From assembly GCA_964624635.1 (NCBI GenBank), contig CAZUXM010000004.1:31941-95940 (forward strand): a stretch of 64,000 nucleotides of DNA. Direction: 5' to 3'. The position numbers were made by a program, and so were the translations under genes. Shown here piece by piece: positions 8,601-18,038 of this stretch (its first letter is position 1; each line of letters begins with the position of its first letter). The notes under the pieces are model-generated. The model searched no databases. It worked only from the letters and a program-made list of their open reading frames with translations, and was not told where the DNA came from. This stretch comes from JANWKQ01 sp964624635. Its GTDB lineage: Bacteria; Bacteroidota; Bacteroidia; CAIKAF01.

Positions 8601-8795
8601 ATGCCGAAAATGAAAAGTAACTCTAGTGCAAAAAAACGGTTTAAACTAACCGGCACTGGAAAAATAAAAAGAAAGCACGCTTTCAAAAATCACATTTTAA
8701 CCAAAAAATCAAACAAACGTAAAAGAGCCTTAGGCCATTTTGCTGTTGTAAATAAAGCTGACGAAAAAAATATTCGTCAATTATTAAATTTTTAA
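8601..8795 (+). CDS. rpmI: 50S ribosomal protein L35
   Basis: A 64-residue basic component of the large ribosomal subunit. The family signature is plain: MPKMKSNSSAKKRFKLTGTG at the N-terminus, then KRKHAFKNHILTKKSNKRKR and a short C-terminal helix. It lies between infC and rplT, as in most bacteria, so it is expected to share the infC-led message and any L20 feedback control. Start and length agree with known L35 proteins. Confidence 0.97.
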   Translation: MPKMKSNSSAKKRFKLTGTGKIKRKHAFKNHILTKKSNKRKRALGHFAVVNKADEKNIRQLLNF

Positions 8796-8867
8796 AACCA
8801 ATGTTTAACCGATATGTAGCACCAAAGAGTTTTTTAAACAAAACCGCTCATATCTAACACTTAACGT

Positions 8868-9212
8868 ATGCCAAGATCAGTAAATTCAGTAGCTTCAAGA
8901 GCTCGAAGAAAAGGAATCCTTAAATTAGCGAAAGGCTATTGGGGAAGAAGAAAAAATGTATGGACCGTTGCTAAAAACGCGGTAGAAAAAGGTTTAGTAT
9001 ATGCATACCGCGATCGTCGTCAAAAGAAAAGACACTTCCGCGCTTTATGGATTGCTCGTATTAATGCAGGAGTTCGTCCTTTAGGAATGTCTTATTCTGA
9101 GTTTATCGGAAAAGTTCACAAAAAAGGAGTAAAATTGAACAGAAAAGTATTAGCTGATTTAGCTATGAATCACCCAGACGCTTTTAAAGCTGTGGTGAAT
9201 GCAGTGAAATAA
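8868..9212 (+). CDS. rplT: 50S ribosomal protein L20
   Basis: A 114-residue protein that binds 23S rRNA early in 50S assembly. The N-terminal basic extension MPRSVNSVASRARRKGILK and the central GYWGRRKNVWTVAKNAVEKG and RDRRQKKRHFRALWIARIN segments are family hallmarks. It closes the thrS-infC-rpmI-rplT operon and is followed by a strong terminator. The 72-base gap before it could hold a leader structure for L20 autorepression, but I could not recognise one. Confidence 0.97.
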   Translation: MPRSVNSVASRARRKGILKLAKGYWGRRKNVWTVAKNAVEKGLVYAYRDRRQKKRHFRALWIARINAGVRPLGMSYSEFIGKVHKKGVKLNRKVLADLAMNHPDAFKAVVNAVK

Positions 9213-9231
9213 TAATCTTAAATCATATATA

Positions 9232-9264
9232 AAAGCCAATAAGAACTTCTTATTGGCTTTTTTT
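9232..9264 (+). terminator. Intrinsic terminator after rplT
   Basis: A 12-bp perfect stem, AAAGCCAATAAG pairing with CTTATTGGCTTT, closes a 5-base loop and is followed by a run of Ts (9258-9264). It ends the ribosomal-protein operon and, with A-rich sequence on its left side, may also serve the convergent MazG-like gene. Confidence 0.88.
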
Positions 9265-9278
9265 ATGCCCTTATTTAA

Positions 9279-9605
9279 TTAACTTAATTTTTCATTGCCC
9301 AAGTGCCTTTCTGAATCGCGGTTGGTTTTTTTAGATATATTTTTAAGAAAAGCTTTATCTAAGTCTATACCACTCTGGTTTGCAATACAAATCAACACAA
9401 ATAGAACATCCGCAAGTTCATCTTCTAAGTTTTTTCCCTTGTCTGATTCTTTAAAGCTCTGTTCTCCATGGGTGCGTGCCACAATGCGTGCTACTTCACC
9501 AACTTCTTCCGTTAAAAGTAGCGTATTGGTAAGGATATCAAAATACCTAACTCCATATTCGCTAATCCATGCATCTACTTTTTTTTGTGCCTCATCAATG
9601 GTCAT
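9279..9605 (-). CDS. MazG-like nucleotide pyrophosphohydrolase
   Basis: A 108-residue all-alpha NTP pyrophosphohydrolase of the MazG-like type. The metal-binding signature is present: EEVGEVARIVAR supplies the ExxE half and LEDELADVLFVL the ExxD half. Members hydrolyse NTPs or dNTPs to the monophosphate, often as house-cleaning. Bacteroidota commonly carry this short single-domain version. It lies downstream of gldJ on the same strand but separated by a terminator, and is convergent with rplT. Substrate preference is not readable from the sequence. Confidence 0.87.
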   Translation of the reverse strand: MTIDEAQKKVDAWISEYGVRYFDILTNTLLLTEEVGEVARIVARTHGEQSFKESDKGKNLEDELADVLFVLICIANQSGIDLDKAFLKNISKKTNRDSERHLGNEKLS

Positions 9606-9620
9606 CTTGTTAAAATAAAA

Positions 9621-9648
9621 AAGCCCCTACGAAATTTCCGAAGGGGCT
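9621..9648 (-). terminator. Intrinsic terminator after gldJ
   Basis: AAGCCCCT pairs with AGGGGCTT around a GC-containing apex, and on the minus strand the stem is followed by a T-rich run. It lies 20 bases beyond the gldJ stop and just before the MazG-like gene. Confidence 0.75.
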
Positions 9649-9667
9649 TGGTATGGTTTAAAAATTA

Positions 9668-11185
9668 TTAGAATCCTCTTGGGCTTCCTAGCCTGTCCAT
9701 TACACATCTAAACCCTAAATAAGAGGTAGATTGTTTTTCATCTAAGAATCTTCTTGTTCCTGGGTTCATATAGAACGCTCGGTCTTTCCAAGAAGCACCT
9801 TTATATACTCTGGCTTTATCATTTAACATAGATGTGATGGTGTAATCATACATCTGGTTTGATTCAGGTTCAGCAGATAATAGGTCACGTTTATCTTTGC
9901 TGTGAAGTTTAAATGCTTTTTGTTCAGGTTCTGGTTCTTCTGTCCAGTTTCCTTTAATGTTTGATTCCCAATCACCATCTAAGAAATTGATGTTATCAGC
10001 ACGTCTATAATTTCTTCTTTCGATGTTTTCATCTTCCGTAACATTTCTGTATTGTAAGTGACCTAAACTATCTTTTTCTGCCACTAAATCATCCTGATCT
10101 TTTACTACAGTTTTAAAAACGTTTCCTCTAAATGGTCTAAAATCAGCACGGTCTTCGTTAGAAAGAGGTCGGTAAACGTCCATAACCCATTCGCTAACAT
10201 TACCAGCCATATTATAAAGACCATAATCATTTGGCCAATAAGAATAAACAGGAGAGGTAATATCTGCATTATCGTTTAATTTACCTGCAATACCCATATT
10301 ATCTCCATTGCCTCTTTTAAAGTTGGCTAACATCATCCCTAAAAACTTTTCTTCCGGATTTCTTACAGCGTGACCACTCCATGGCCAAAATCTTCTTTCA
10401 ACTACCCGTTCACCTACACTGTTACCAATTAAACCATAAGAAGCATATTCCCATTCAGCCTCTGTTGGGAGTCTGTATTTTGGCAATAACATACCATCCT
10501 CCATTCTGACATTTCTGAAATCTTTATTTGGGTGAAGATCCGGAATCCCTTCCACTTTTTTACCACTTTCATACTGACCAGAGTAATAAGCATCTGTATT
10601 AAAGTTATCCTCATTTACTTGGTTAATATAGTGCTCAAAAAGACCTTCTCTGATTAAAATTAATTCGTTTACACGATCTGTCCTCCAAGAACAAAAGTCA
10701 GTTGCTTGTAGCCAGTTAACTCCAACAACAGGGTAGTCTCTGTATGCAGGGTGTCTTAAATAATATTCTACATAAGGTTCGTTGAATGCAGCTTTATCTC
10801 TCCAAACTAAAGTATCCGGTAATGCTTTTTTATATACTTGAGGATAATCGACTCCAAAAACTCGACCTAACCAATAAAGGTATTCTAGCCATTGAAAATT
10901 AGAAATTTCTGTTTCATCCATATAAAATGAAGAAACAGTTACTCTTCTTGGAACATTATTCCAATCGTACATAACATCATCCACCATTCTGCCCATGGTA
11001 AAGCTACCGCCTTCAATCAGTACCAAGTTAGGGCCTGTTTCCTGATCTTCATAATAAGCTTTTTCAAAACCTCCGTTTTCAGGATTGTTGTATTCCCAAG
11101 CAGTGGTGGAAGATCGTTGTTTTGTGCAAGATGATCCTAACGCTGTTAAGAGCACCAAGGTTATTACAAAATTTTTTTTCATCAT
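9668..11185 (-). CDS. gldJ: Gliding motility lipoprotein GldJ
   Basis: An outer-membrane-anchored lipoprotein needed for gliding and for stable T9SS function in Flavobacterium. The signal peptide ends in the lipobox GSSC (Cys20). The rest is a formylglycine-generating-enzyme-like (C-lectin-type) fold: LVLIEGGSFTMGRM, MDETEISNFQWLEYL, PVVGVNWLQATDFCSWR, YRLPTEAEWEYAS, NMAGNVSEWVMDVY and a final GFRCVMD. The 505 residues are somewhat shorter than the Flavobacterium johnsoniae protein. I call it GldJ rather than GldK because it lies next to porU and porV, as in F. johnsoniae, and not beside gldLMN. The PorP/SprF gene lies just upstream on the same strand. Confidence 0.88.
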   Translation of the reverse strand: MMKKNFVITLVLLTALGSSCTKQRSSTTAWEYNNPENGGFEKAYYEDQETGPNLVLIEGGSFTMGRMVDDVMYDWNNVPRRVTVSSFYMDETEISNFQWLEYLYWLGRVFGVDYPQVYKKALPDTLVWRDKAAFNEPYVEYYLRHPAYRDYPVVGVNWLQATDFCSWRTDRVNELILIREGLFEHYINQVNEDNFNTDAYYSGQYESGKKVEGIPDLHPNKDFRNVRMEDGMLLPKYRLPTEAEWEYASYGLIGNSVGERVVERRFWPWSGHAVRNPEEKFLGMMLANFKRGNGDNMGIAGKLNDNADITSPVYSYWPNDYGLYNMAGNVSEWVMDVYRPLSNEDRADFRPFRGNVFKTVVKDQDDLVAEKDSLGHLQYRNVTEDENIERRNYRRADNINFLDGDWESNIKGNWTEEPEPEQKAFKLHSKDKRDLLSAEPESNQMYDYTITSMLNDKARVYKGASWKDRAFYMNPGTRRFLDEKQSTSYLGFRCVMDRLGSPRGF

Positions 11186-11238
11186 GACGGGGTTATTTAT
11201 ATATAACTTAATTTTTTGAAAAATATTGTGTTACCGGA

Positions 11239-12234
11239 TTAAAAAGATGGGCAACTTACTGTTCTCCATTTTGGTTTTTTAGACCTACATGGGAAAATAT
11301 ATGCTAAAGAAACTTCATGAGATCCTTTGGGAGCAGATAATCCAAGTTTTGATACGGTAACATCATAACTATATCCCATTTTAAACTTAGGACCATTCTT
11401 CGCTTTTGTTTGTTCAAATCCAATTAACACTATAAAGGCATCTTCAACTCTATACCACAAACCACCTACAAAAGGTCCTTTTGTAAAATACATACCCATA
11501 TTTACCTGAGTAAAATTGGCTTGCTTTTTAAATAAAATATTGGGAGAAATAGAAGCATCTTTAAAATCTCTGCTTAAAGGGATTAGGGCACCTAAGTGCG
11601 CTGTAATTTTCATGGGTAACTTAGAGTTAGGCCCGATAATACCTTCTTCCGGCTGTGTAATGTGTGCTACGGCAACTCCACCATAAAACTTTTTAGAGTA
11701 AGCTAATAAACCGGCAGAAAAGTCAATTCCTCTTTTAACGTTTGCGCCTCTTTGTTCTTGAGACTCATATATAAAACCATATCTGGCATCAATTTGATCG
11801 CCAAATGTAAGTTTAGACCAATCTAATTTCTTTTCAAAATAACTCGCTTGCAAGGCAGCACGAACAGAAAAATTTCTGTTTACTTCATACTGATAAGAAT
11901 ACGTCAAATTGATATTGGTTGTGTTTAAAGTTCCCTCTCCGGCACGATCATTAAATACCGAAACACCAATACCTCCACTTAAGGCATCAACGTGCTGATC
12001 ATAAGAAGCCGCATACGTTACATAAGTACCTGAAAGTCCAGGCCATTGATTCCTGTAATTCATAATAAATCGAGGACACATGGCTGTACCAGCGAACGCA
12101 GGATTTAAATATAAAGGGTTTGCATAAAATTNNNNNNNNNNATGTGGATCTTGCGACTTCACATCTACCAAAAAATATCCTAATAAACAAACAATTAGAC
12201 TAAGTTTTCTTAAAATTCTCATAAATTTATCCAA
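11239..12234 (-). CDS. PorP/SprF family outer-membrane protein
   Basis: A type IX secretion-associated membrane beta-barrel of about 330 residues. A signal peptide ends after VDVKSQ. The mature start has the family pattern QDPH...FYANPLYLNPAFAG, then MNYRNQWP and repeated amphipathic strands with aromatic ends, finishing in SLAYIFPCR. Proteins of this family help anchor or secrete type B cargo such as SprB. Ten Ns at 12132-12141 fall in the conserved DPHFSQFYANP motif; only about seven bases are probably missing, so the frame survives. It lies 53 bases upstream of gldJ and is divergent from porU. Confidence 0.87.
   Translation of the reverse strand: MDKFMRILRKLSLIVCLLGYFLVDVKSQDPHXXXXFYANPLYLNPAFAGTAMCPRFIMNYRNQWPGLSGTYVTYAASYDQHVDALSGGIGVSVFNDRAGEGTLNTTNINLTYSYQYEVNRNFSVRAALQASYFEKKLDWSKLTFGDQIDARYGFIYESQEQRGANVKRGIDFSAGLLAYSKKFYGGVAVAHITQPEEGIIGPNSKLPMKITAHLGALIPLSRDFKDASISPNILFKKQANFTQVNMGMYFTKGPFVGGLWYRVEDAFIVLIGFEQTKAKNGPKFKMGYSYDVTVSKLGLSAPKGSHEVSLAYIFPCRSKKPKWRTVSCPSF
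12132..12141. other. Assembly gap (10 N) inside the PorP/SprF gene
   Basis: The Ns replace the codons between His and Phe of the family motif DPHFSQFYANP. Matching the motif needs only 7 bases, three fewer than shown. Confidence 0.9.
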
Positions 12235-12276
12235 AGAAAGAACAATATTACAATTTAATTGTTCAATTTTATAATT

Positions 12277-12284
12277 TATTTTTG
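12277..12284 (+). promoter_or_regulatory. Putative -7 box for porU
   Basis: TATTTTTG fits TAnnTTTG and lies 60 bases before the chosen porU ATG at 12345. A transcript from here would exclude the longest possible reading frame (start 12282) and supports a downstream start. No clear -33 element was found. Confidence 0.35.
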
Positions 12285-12344
12285 ATTTTTACGTTCTTTC
12301 AACGACTTTGTATAATGCAAGGTTACAAAAAAAAGTATAAAGTG

Positions 12345-15300
12345 ATGAAAATAGCTCAAAAAAAATTAATTGGTTTAATAATTTTTCTGTTGTGTTTAAA
12401 CGTAAAATTGAATGCACAAATGGTGTTTCAAAAAGAATCTTTTTCTATTCAATGGGATTCTTTAATTAGAAATACTGAAATTGACGGGCGTGTTCTCCCT
12501 TTTTTATATTTTGACGGGGTACACAATACTACCGAAAATGGCGTTTTTATCCCGGTCTTTACAAAATTGACTAAACTTAAAAAGGACTATCAAGATACAT
12601 ACGTTAAGCTAGAAAATTTAAAGTATGAACTTTGTACTGCAAAAGAACTAGAAGTAATAAATTTGTTTAAAGGGCATATAGGAGAAGAAATAAACATTAA
12701 ATCGGCCATTACTAAAAACAGAAAAATTAGTTACTTAAGCTATCATTTTACTCCCATTTTTTTAAAGAATGGCTCTTATTATAAACTGACTCAATTTGAT
12801 GTAATTTTTGTTTCTAATACCTCGCAGGTAGTAGCTACTCCAAAAGGAGCCCGAACATTTTCATCGCAATCCGTGTTAACAAACGGAAAATGGTATAAAA
12901 TAGCTGTTTCAAGTAAAGGAATTTATAAGTTAGATAAAGCATTTTTTAAAGAGATAGGGGTTGATATAGGAACTGTTAACCCAAAAAGTATACGCGTATA
13001 TGGTAATGGAGGCGGAATGTCTCCTTTTAAAAATAGCCAATACCGGCATGATGATTTAAAAGAAAATCCAATTTATGTAGAAGGGGAGAGTGATGGCGTT
13101 TTTAACGATGAAGATTATGTTTTATTTTATGGACAAGAACAAACCAAGTGGAATTGGAGTTCTTCAAAAAAGCTTTTTGAACACCAAATTAATTACTATT
13201 GTGATACAACATATTATTTCCTAAACTTTGATTTAGGTCAGGGAAAAAGGATTATCGCAGCACCTACCTATTCGGGTATTGATACGGTTATAAATAGTTT
13301 TCAAGATTACATTGCCTATGAAAACGATTTATATAACCTGTTAAGATCAGGAAGAGAATGGTATGGAGAGTCTTTTAGTACCAAAACATCGTATGATTTT
13401 AGTTTTACTTTTCCCAACATACTAAATACTAATGCAACCATTGTAACACGTTTGGCATCACACAGTGTTACAACGGGTGCTTCTTTTGATGTATTGTTTG
13501 AAGGTAATAAGATTTTAACGGCAAATTTAAATCCCATCACAGGTTCATACCTAAACGCGTATGCGGCAGATAATACGTTTAAGTCGATTGTGTCACCAAA
13601 TTCTCCCACATTTAAACTCACTTTTAATTATAACAAGGCAAATAACACTTCGGTTGGCTGGCTAAATTACATTGAAATAAATTGTTTTAGAGATTTAAAA
13701 TTAACTGACGACCCCTTATTTTTTAGGCATACATCTAAAAATAATGTAAAGGCACAAATGATTTTAAAAAATTCAAATGCCTTAAAAATGATTTGGGATA
13801 TTACAGATCCTTTAGATATAAGAAACGTATCTTTTAGTAACACTTCCACCGATGCAGACTTTATTACTTTATGTGATACGCTACGAGAATTTGTCGCCTT
13901 TAAAGATCAAAATTTTTCGACCCCAAAATTTTTAGGCGAGGTTAGTAATCAAAATTTACATAGTTTATCGAATATTAATTATGTAGTGGTTACTCACCCT
14001 CGTTTTTTGAGCGAAGCTCAGGATATTGCTAGTTTCCATGCCGAAAAAGACGGCCTTAAACCTATTGTAGTTACAACCGAACAAATTTATAACGAGTTTT
14101 CTTCGGGCGCTATTGATATTACTGCCATTAAAGATTTCTTAAAAATGTTATATGACAGAGCAGGGGCCGATATTGAAAAAATGCCCCGATATTTACTTTT
14201 ATTAGGAGATGGCTCTTATGATAATAAAGGAAAATTGAGTGTTAAAAGTAATTTAGTGCCAACTTACCAATCTTTAAATTCATTGGATCCAGCAAATGGA
14301 TCTTATGTTTCTGATGATTATATTGGTTTATTAGATGATACTGAATCTGAATTAACCACAGATATTGTGGATGTTGCCATTGGTCGTTGGCCTGTTAATA
14401 CTAGGCTAGAGGCTCAGCAAATGGTTGCCAAAGTAAAGTATTATTATGAACATAAAACTCAAAAAAATTGGCGAAATACCATCACTTTTATTGGAGATGA
14501 TGAGGATTCAAATGAGCATGTAAGAAATTCTGAAACATTAGCTAAAATTGTTCGGGCCCAAGCTCCCGAATATAACATTGACAAAATATACCTAGATGCG
14601 TATGAAGAAGAGGTTTCTTCAGGAGGGCAAAGATACCCTGCTGTAAACGAAGCCATTTCTAAACGGATGGAAAAAGGATGTATTTTGTTGGGATATATTG
14701 GGCATGGCGGAGAGCTGGGATGGGCGCATGAAAGAGTTTTATCAATTTCTGAGGTTAATGGATGGACCAATAAAGATAATATGCCTGCTATGGTTACTGC
14801 TACCTGTGAATTTAGTAGGTTTGATGATCCTCTTCGTACCGCCGCTGGTGAATTGGTTCTATTAAACCCGGATGGAGGAGCTATAGGGTTATTAACCACA
14901 ACCCGATTAGTATATTCAAGTTCGAATGCTGATTTGACCGAAAATTTTTATAGTCATGCATTTGATAAAGATAATGCAGGCAATTACCCACGCTTAGGGG
15001 ATTTAGCCCGTTTAACTAAAAGTTATCCGCCTTTTTCCATTAATTCAAGAAATTTTTGTTTGTTAGGAGATCCCGCTGTTCAATTAGTTTATCCGACACA
15101 TAAAGTATATACAACCATTTGTACCGATACTATGAAAGCCCTATCAAAAATTACTGTGAAAGGGTATGTAGGAGATGATAGTGGTGTAAAATTAAGTTCA
15201 TATAATGGTATTGTTTACCCAACCGTTTTTGACAAACCGCAACTTATTCAAACATTAAATAATAACGGGGATGGAGTATTTAAATTTAAAAGTCAAAAAA

Positions 15301-16151
15301 ATGTTGTTTTTAATGGAAGAGCAAGTATTAAGAATGGAGATTTTGAGTTTTCTTTTGTTGTACCAAAGGATATTGTTTCAACCATGGATACCGGAAGGAT
15401 TAGTTATTACATTTCAGATCAAAATAAAGATGGAAATGGATATTATGAAAAGTTTAATATTGGAGGGCTTGATTCCAACGCTGCAAAAGATGATGCCGGG
15501 CCTAAAGTTGATTTATTTATGAATGACGAAACCTTTGTTTTTGGAGGAATTACCAATCAAGACCCATACATATATGCTGTTTTAAATGATGAAAGTGGAA
15601 TTAATACTACCGGCAATGGCATTGGACATGATATTGTAGCTATATTAGATGATAATATTTCTCAAAAAATAACATTAAATGATTTTTATGAAGCCGAATT
15701 AGATTCTTATCAAAAGGGAAAAGTAAAATACCCACTTAAAAATCTTACTCCGGGTAAACATACCCTAAGGTTTAAAGCTTTTGATGTGCAAAATAATTCG
15801 GGAGAAGCATATACCGAGTTTTTGGTATCGAAAACCTCCGATTTACAAATTGATCATGTTTTAAATTATCCAAATCCCTTTACAACGCATACTGGATTTT
15901 ATTTTGAGCACAACATGCCCGGTTCAGAGTTGCAAGTGATCCTTCAAATATTTTCTGTGTCTGGAAAACTGGTTAAATCTTTCAATACAAAAATTAATAC
16001 TACAGGTTATCGGGTAGGCCCCATTGAATGGGACGGAAAAGATGAATATGGCGATTGGATAGGAAAAGGAGTGTATATTTACAAGCTGAAAGTCGTTGCT
16101 CCTAATGGAAAAAAGATAGAAAAAATAGAAAAACTTGTTATTTTGAAGTAA
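12345..16151 (+). CDS. porU: Type IX secretion system sortase PorU
   Basis: A cell-surface gingipain-like cysteine peptidase that removes the C-terminal signal of T9SS cargo and attaches the protein to lipopolysaccharide. From the ATG at 12345 it has 1268 residues and a clear signal peptide ending LNAQ; longer frames from 12282 or 12315 would bury that signal. The peptidase C25 domain holds the catalytic His787 in YIGHGGELGW and Cys821 in TATCEFSRFD. The C-terminus, NYPNPF...GVYIYKLKV, is itself a T9SS-type beta-sandwich, as in known PorU. porV follows after 67 bases, the standard pairing. Confidence 0.95.
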   Translation: MKIAQKKLIGLIIFLLCLNVKLNAQMVFQKESFSIQWDSLIRNTEIDGRVLPFLYFDGVHNTTENGVFIPVFTKLTKLKKDYQDTYVKLENLKYELCTAKELEVINLFKGHIGEEINIKSAITKNRKISYLSYHFTPIFLKNGSYYKLTQFDVIFVSNTSQVVATPKGARTFSSQSVLTNGKWYKIAVSSKGIYKLDKAFFKEIGVDIGTVNPKSIRVYGNGGGMSPFKNSQYRHDDLKENPIYVEGESDGVFNDEDYVLFYGQEQTKWNWSSSKKLFEHQINYYCDTTYYFLNFDLGQGKRIIAAPTYSGIDTVINSFQDYIAYENDLYNLLRSGREWYGESFSTKTSYDFSFTFPNILNTNATIVTRLASHSVTTGASFDVLFEGNKILTANLNPITGSYLNAYAADNTFKSIVSPNSPTFKLTFNYNKANNTSVGWLNYIEINCFRDLKLTDDPLFFRHTSKNNVKAQMILKNSNALKMIWDITDPLDIRNVSFSNTSTDADFITLCDTLREFVAFKDQNFSTPKFLGEVSNQNLHSLSNINYVVVTHPRFLSEAQDIASFHAEKDGLKPIVVTTEQIYNEFSSGAIDITAIKDFLKMLYDRAGADIEKMPRYLLLLGDGSYDNKGKLSVKSNLVPTYQSLNSLDPANGSYVSDDYIGLLDDTESELTTDIVDVAIGRWPVNTRLEAQQMVAKVKYYYEHKTQKNWRNTITFIGDDEDSNEHVRNSETLAKIVRAQAPEYNIDKIYLDAYEEEVSSGGQRYPAVNEAISKRMEKGCILLGYIGHGGELGWAHERVLSISEVNGWTNKDNMPAMVTATCEFSRFDDPLRTAAGELVLLNPDGGAIGLLTTTRLVYSSSNADLTENFYSHAFDKDNAGNYPRLGDLARLTKSYPPFSINSRNFCLLGDPAVQLVYPTHKVYTTICTDTMKALSKITVKGYVGDDSGVKLSSYNGIVYPTVFDKPQLIQTLNNNGDGVFKFKSQKNVVFNGRASIKNGDFEFSFVVPKDIVSTMDTGRISYYISDQNKDGNGYYEKFNIGGLDSNAAKDDAGPKVDLFMNDETFVFGGITNQDPYIYAVLNDESGINTTGNGIGHDIVAILDDNISQKITLNDFYEAELDSYQKGKVKYPLKNLTPGKHTLRFKAFDVQNNSGEAYTEFLVSKTSDLQIDHVLNYPNPFTTHTGFYFEHNMPGSELQVILQIFSVSGKLVKSFNTKINTTGYRVGPIEWDGKDEYGDWIGKGVYIYKLKVVAPNGKKIEKIEKLVILK

Positions 16152-16218
16152 CAAACAATAAATTTGCACTTAAATCGTTTCCTTAAAAATTATAATATAA
16201 AACGAATAAAAAAATCTC

Positions 16219-17550
16219 ATGTATAAAAAAATATTAACAATTATAAGCATATATTCTGTGGCAAGTTCTCAGGGTATTTTGGCACAGGGAACAGTGAATA
16301 TAAATGAAATAACGGGACAAAGAGCAATTAATACAATAACTACAGCGGTTCCGTTTTTGATGATTTCTCCAGATACCCGAGCCGGTGGAATGGGAGATGT
16401 GGGGGTAGCAACTTCGCCAGATGTTAATTCTATTCATTGGAATGCTGCTAAGTTGGCATTTGCAACCGATGAGCTTGGGTTGGGGCTTTCATACACTCCT
16501 TGGCTTCGTCAATTGGTTAATGATATTAATTTATCGTATGCTTCTTTTTACAAGAAAGTTGGGAATGACGCAGCTTTTGGTGCGGCTCTCCGATATTTTA
16601 CCTTAGGAAATATTCAATTTACCAATGAGTTTGGCGAAAATACGATACAATTCAGACCCAATGAATTTTCTTTAGATGTAACGTATAGCCAAAAATTAAC
16701 GGATAAGTTTTCTATGGCTGTTTCATCTCGTTTTATTAATTCAAACTTAACCGGCGGAATTAACGTTCAGGGTTCAGCAACTAAAGCAGGAAAAGGGGTT
16801 GGAGTAGATATTTCAACCTATTATCAAGATAATATAAAAGTAGGTGGACGCGAAGATGAAATAGCTTTTGGTTTAGCTATTACCAATATTGGTAACAAAA
16901 TGTCTTATAGCAGCAGCTCTAAAAGAGATTATATTCCTATTAATCTTCGAGTTGGTCCACGTTATACCTTTAAGTTTGATGAGTATAATCAACTTTCGTT
17001 TTCTGCCGATTTTAATAAGTTATTGGTACCAACACCCCCTATTTATTCTAGAGATTCGACAGGGAATTATGTATATGATAGTGAGGGTAATTTAGTTATT
17101 TTATCAGGAAAAGATCCTAATAGAGCAGTTGCAGCAGGTATGTTTGGTTCGTTTTCAGATGCCCCGGGAAGAATAATTACGGATGATAAAGGGCAACCTG
17201 TTTATAATACAGATGGCACTCCTAAAGTAGATCCAGGCAGCAAATTTAGAGAAGAACTATCAGAATTTACGGTGGGTTTGGGAGCAGAATATTTATATAG
17301 CCAGCAATTTGCTATGCGAGCAGGTTATTTCTGGGAAAACCAATATAAAGGGAATAGAAAATATTTTACTCTGGGTGCAGGCGTAAAATATAATGTATTT
17401 AAACTCGATTTTTCGTATTTAGTTCCCGCATATTTTGGAGAAAATGTTCAAAGAAGTCCGCTGCAAAATACCATTCGTTTTTCTTTATCTTTTATGTTTA
17501 ATCAGGTTAAGAAAACAAATGACGCTGTTCCTGAACAACCTCAAAATTAA
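16219..17550 (+). CDS. porV: Type IX secretion outer-membrane protein PorV
   Basis: An outer-membrane FadL-like beta-barrel that collects cargo from the SprA translocon and hands it to PorU. The signal peptide ends ILAQG. Family features are VPFLMISPDTRAGGMGDVGV near the N-terminus, HWNAAKLAF, the PWLRQL segment, and a final strand ending IRFSLSFMF before a short Pro/Gln tail. Its 443 residues are a little longer than average because of an acidic and Pro-rich loop at about residues 275-340. It lies directly after porU and six bases before ispF, so ispF may be cotranscribed. Confidence 0.94.
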   Translation: MYKKILTIISIYSVASSQGILAQGTVNINEITGQRAINTITTAVPFLMISPDTRAGGMGDVGVATSPDVNSIHWNAAKLAFATDELGLGLSYTPWLRQLVNDINLSYASFYKKVGNDAAFGAALRYFTLGNIQFTNEFGENTIQFRPNEFSLDVTYSQKLTDKFSMAVSSRFINSNLTGGINVQGSATKAGKGVGVDISTYYQDNIKVGGREDEIAFGLAITNIGNKMSYSSSSKRDYIPINLRVGPRYTFKFDEYNQLSFSADFNKLLVPTPPIYSRDSTGNYVYDSEGNLVILSGKDPNRAVAAGMFGSFSDAPGRIITDDKGQPVYNTDGTPKVDPGSKFREELSEFTVGLGAEYLYSQQFAMRAGYFWENQYKGNRKYFTLGAGVKYNVFKLDFSYLVPAYFGENVQRSPLQNTIRFSLSFMFNQVKKTNDAVPEQPQN

Positions 17551-17555
17551 AGTCG

Positions 17556-18038
17556 TTGAATATACGCGTTGGTTTTGGGTTTGATGTGCATCCGCTGGAT
17601 GAAAAGTATCCCTTATTTATTGGTGGAGTAAAAATTGATCATCATAAAGGATTAGTAGGACATTCAGATGCAGATGTTCTCATTCATGCCATATGTGATG
17701 CCTTGTTAGGTGCTGCAGGTTTAAGAGATATAGGTCATTATTTCCCAAATACAGATCCCAAATACAGAGGTATTGACAGCAAAGAACTTTTAAAAGAAGT
17801 AATGATTCTTTTGGAAGAAAGAAATTTTCAGGTAGGTAATTTAGATTGTACCCTATGCGCTGAAGAACCTAAAATTAATCCACATATTGATCGGATGAAA
17901 TTAGCCTTATCACCCCTTTTAAAAATAGCAGAATCAGATATTTCTATAAAAGCCACCACGAACGAAAAGTTGGGTTATGTGGGTAGGGAAGAAGGTATTT
18001 GTGCCTATGCGGTTGTGTTAATAGAGAAGGTAAAATAG
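17556..18038 (+). CDS. ispF: 2-C-methyl-D-erythritol 2,4-cyclodiphosphate synthase
   Basis: Fifth enzyme of the MEP isoprenoid pathway; it cyclises CDP-ME 2-phosphate, releasing CMP. The start is a TTG at 17556, giving NIRVGFGFDVHPL with the zinc ligands Asp and His. Further hallmarks are GHSDADVLIHAICDALLGAAG, IGHYFPNTD and KATTNEKLGYVGREEG. The 160 residues match the trimeric enzyme. It lies six bases behind porV; Flavobacteria often carry ispF beside porV. The assignment is firm, and the TTG start is the only one that gives the full conserved N-terminus. Confidence 0.95.
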   Translation: MNIRVGFGFDVHPLDEKYPLFIGGVKIDHHKGLVGHSDADVLIHAICDALLGAAGLRDIGHYFPNTDPKYRGIDSKELLKEVMILLEERNFQVGNLDCTLCAEEPKINPHIDRMKLALSPLLKIAESDISIKATTNEKLGYVGREEGICAYAVVLIEKVK

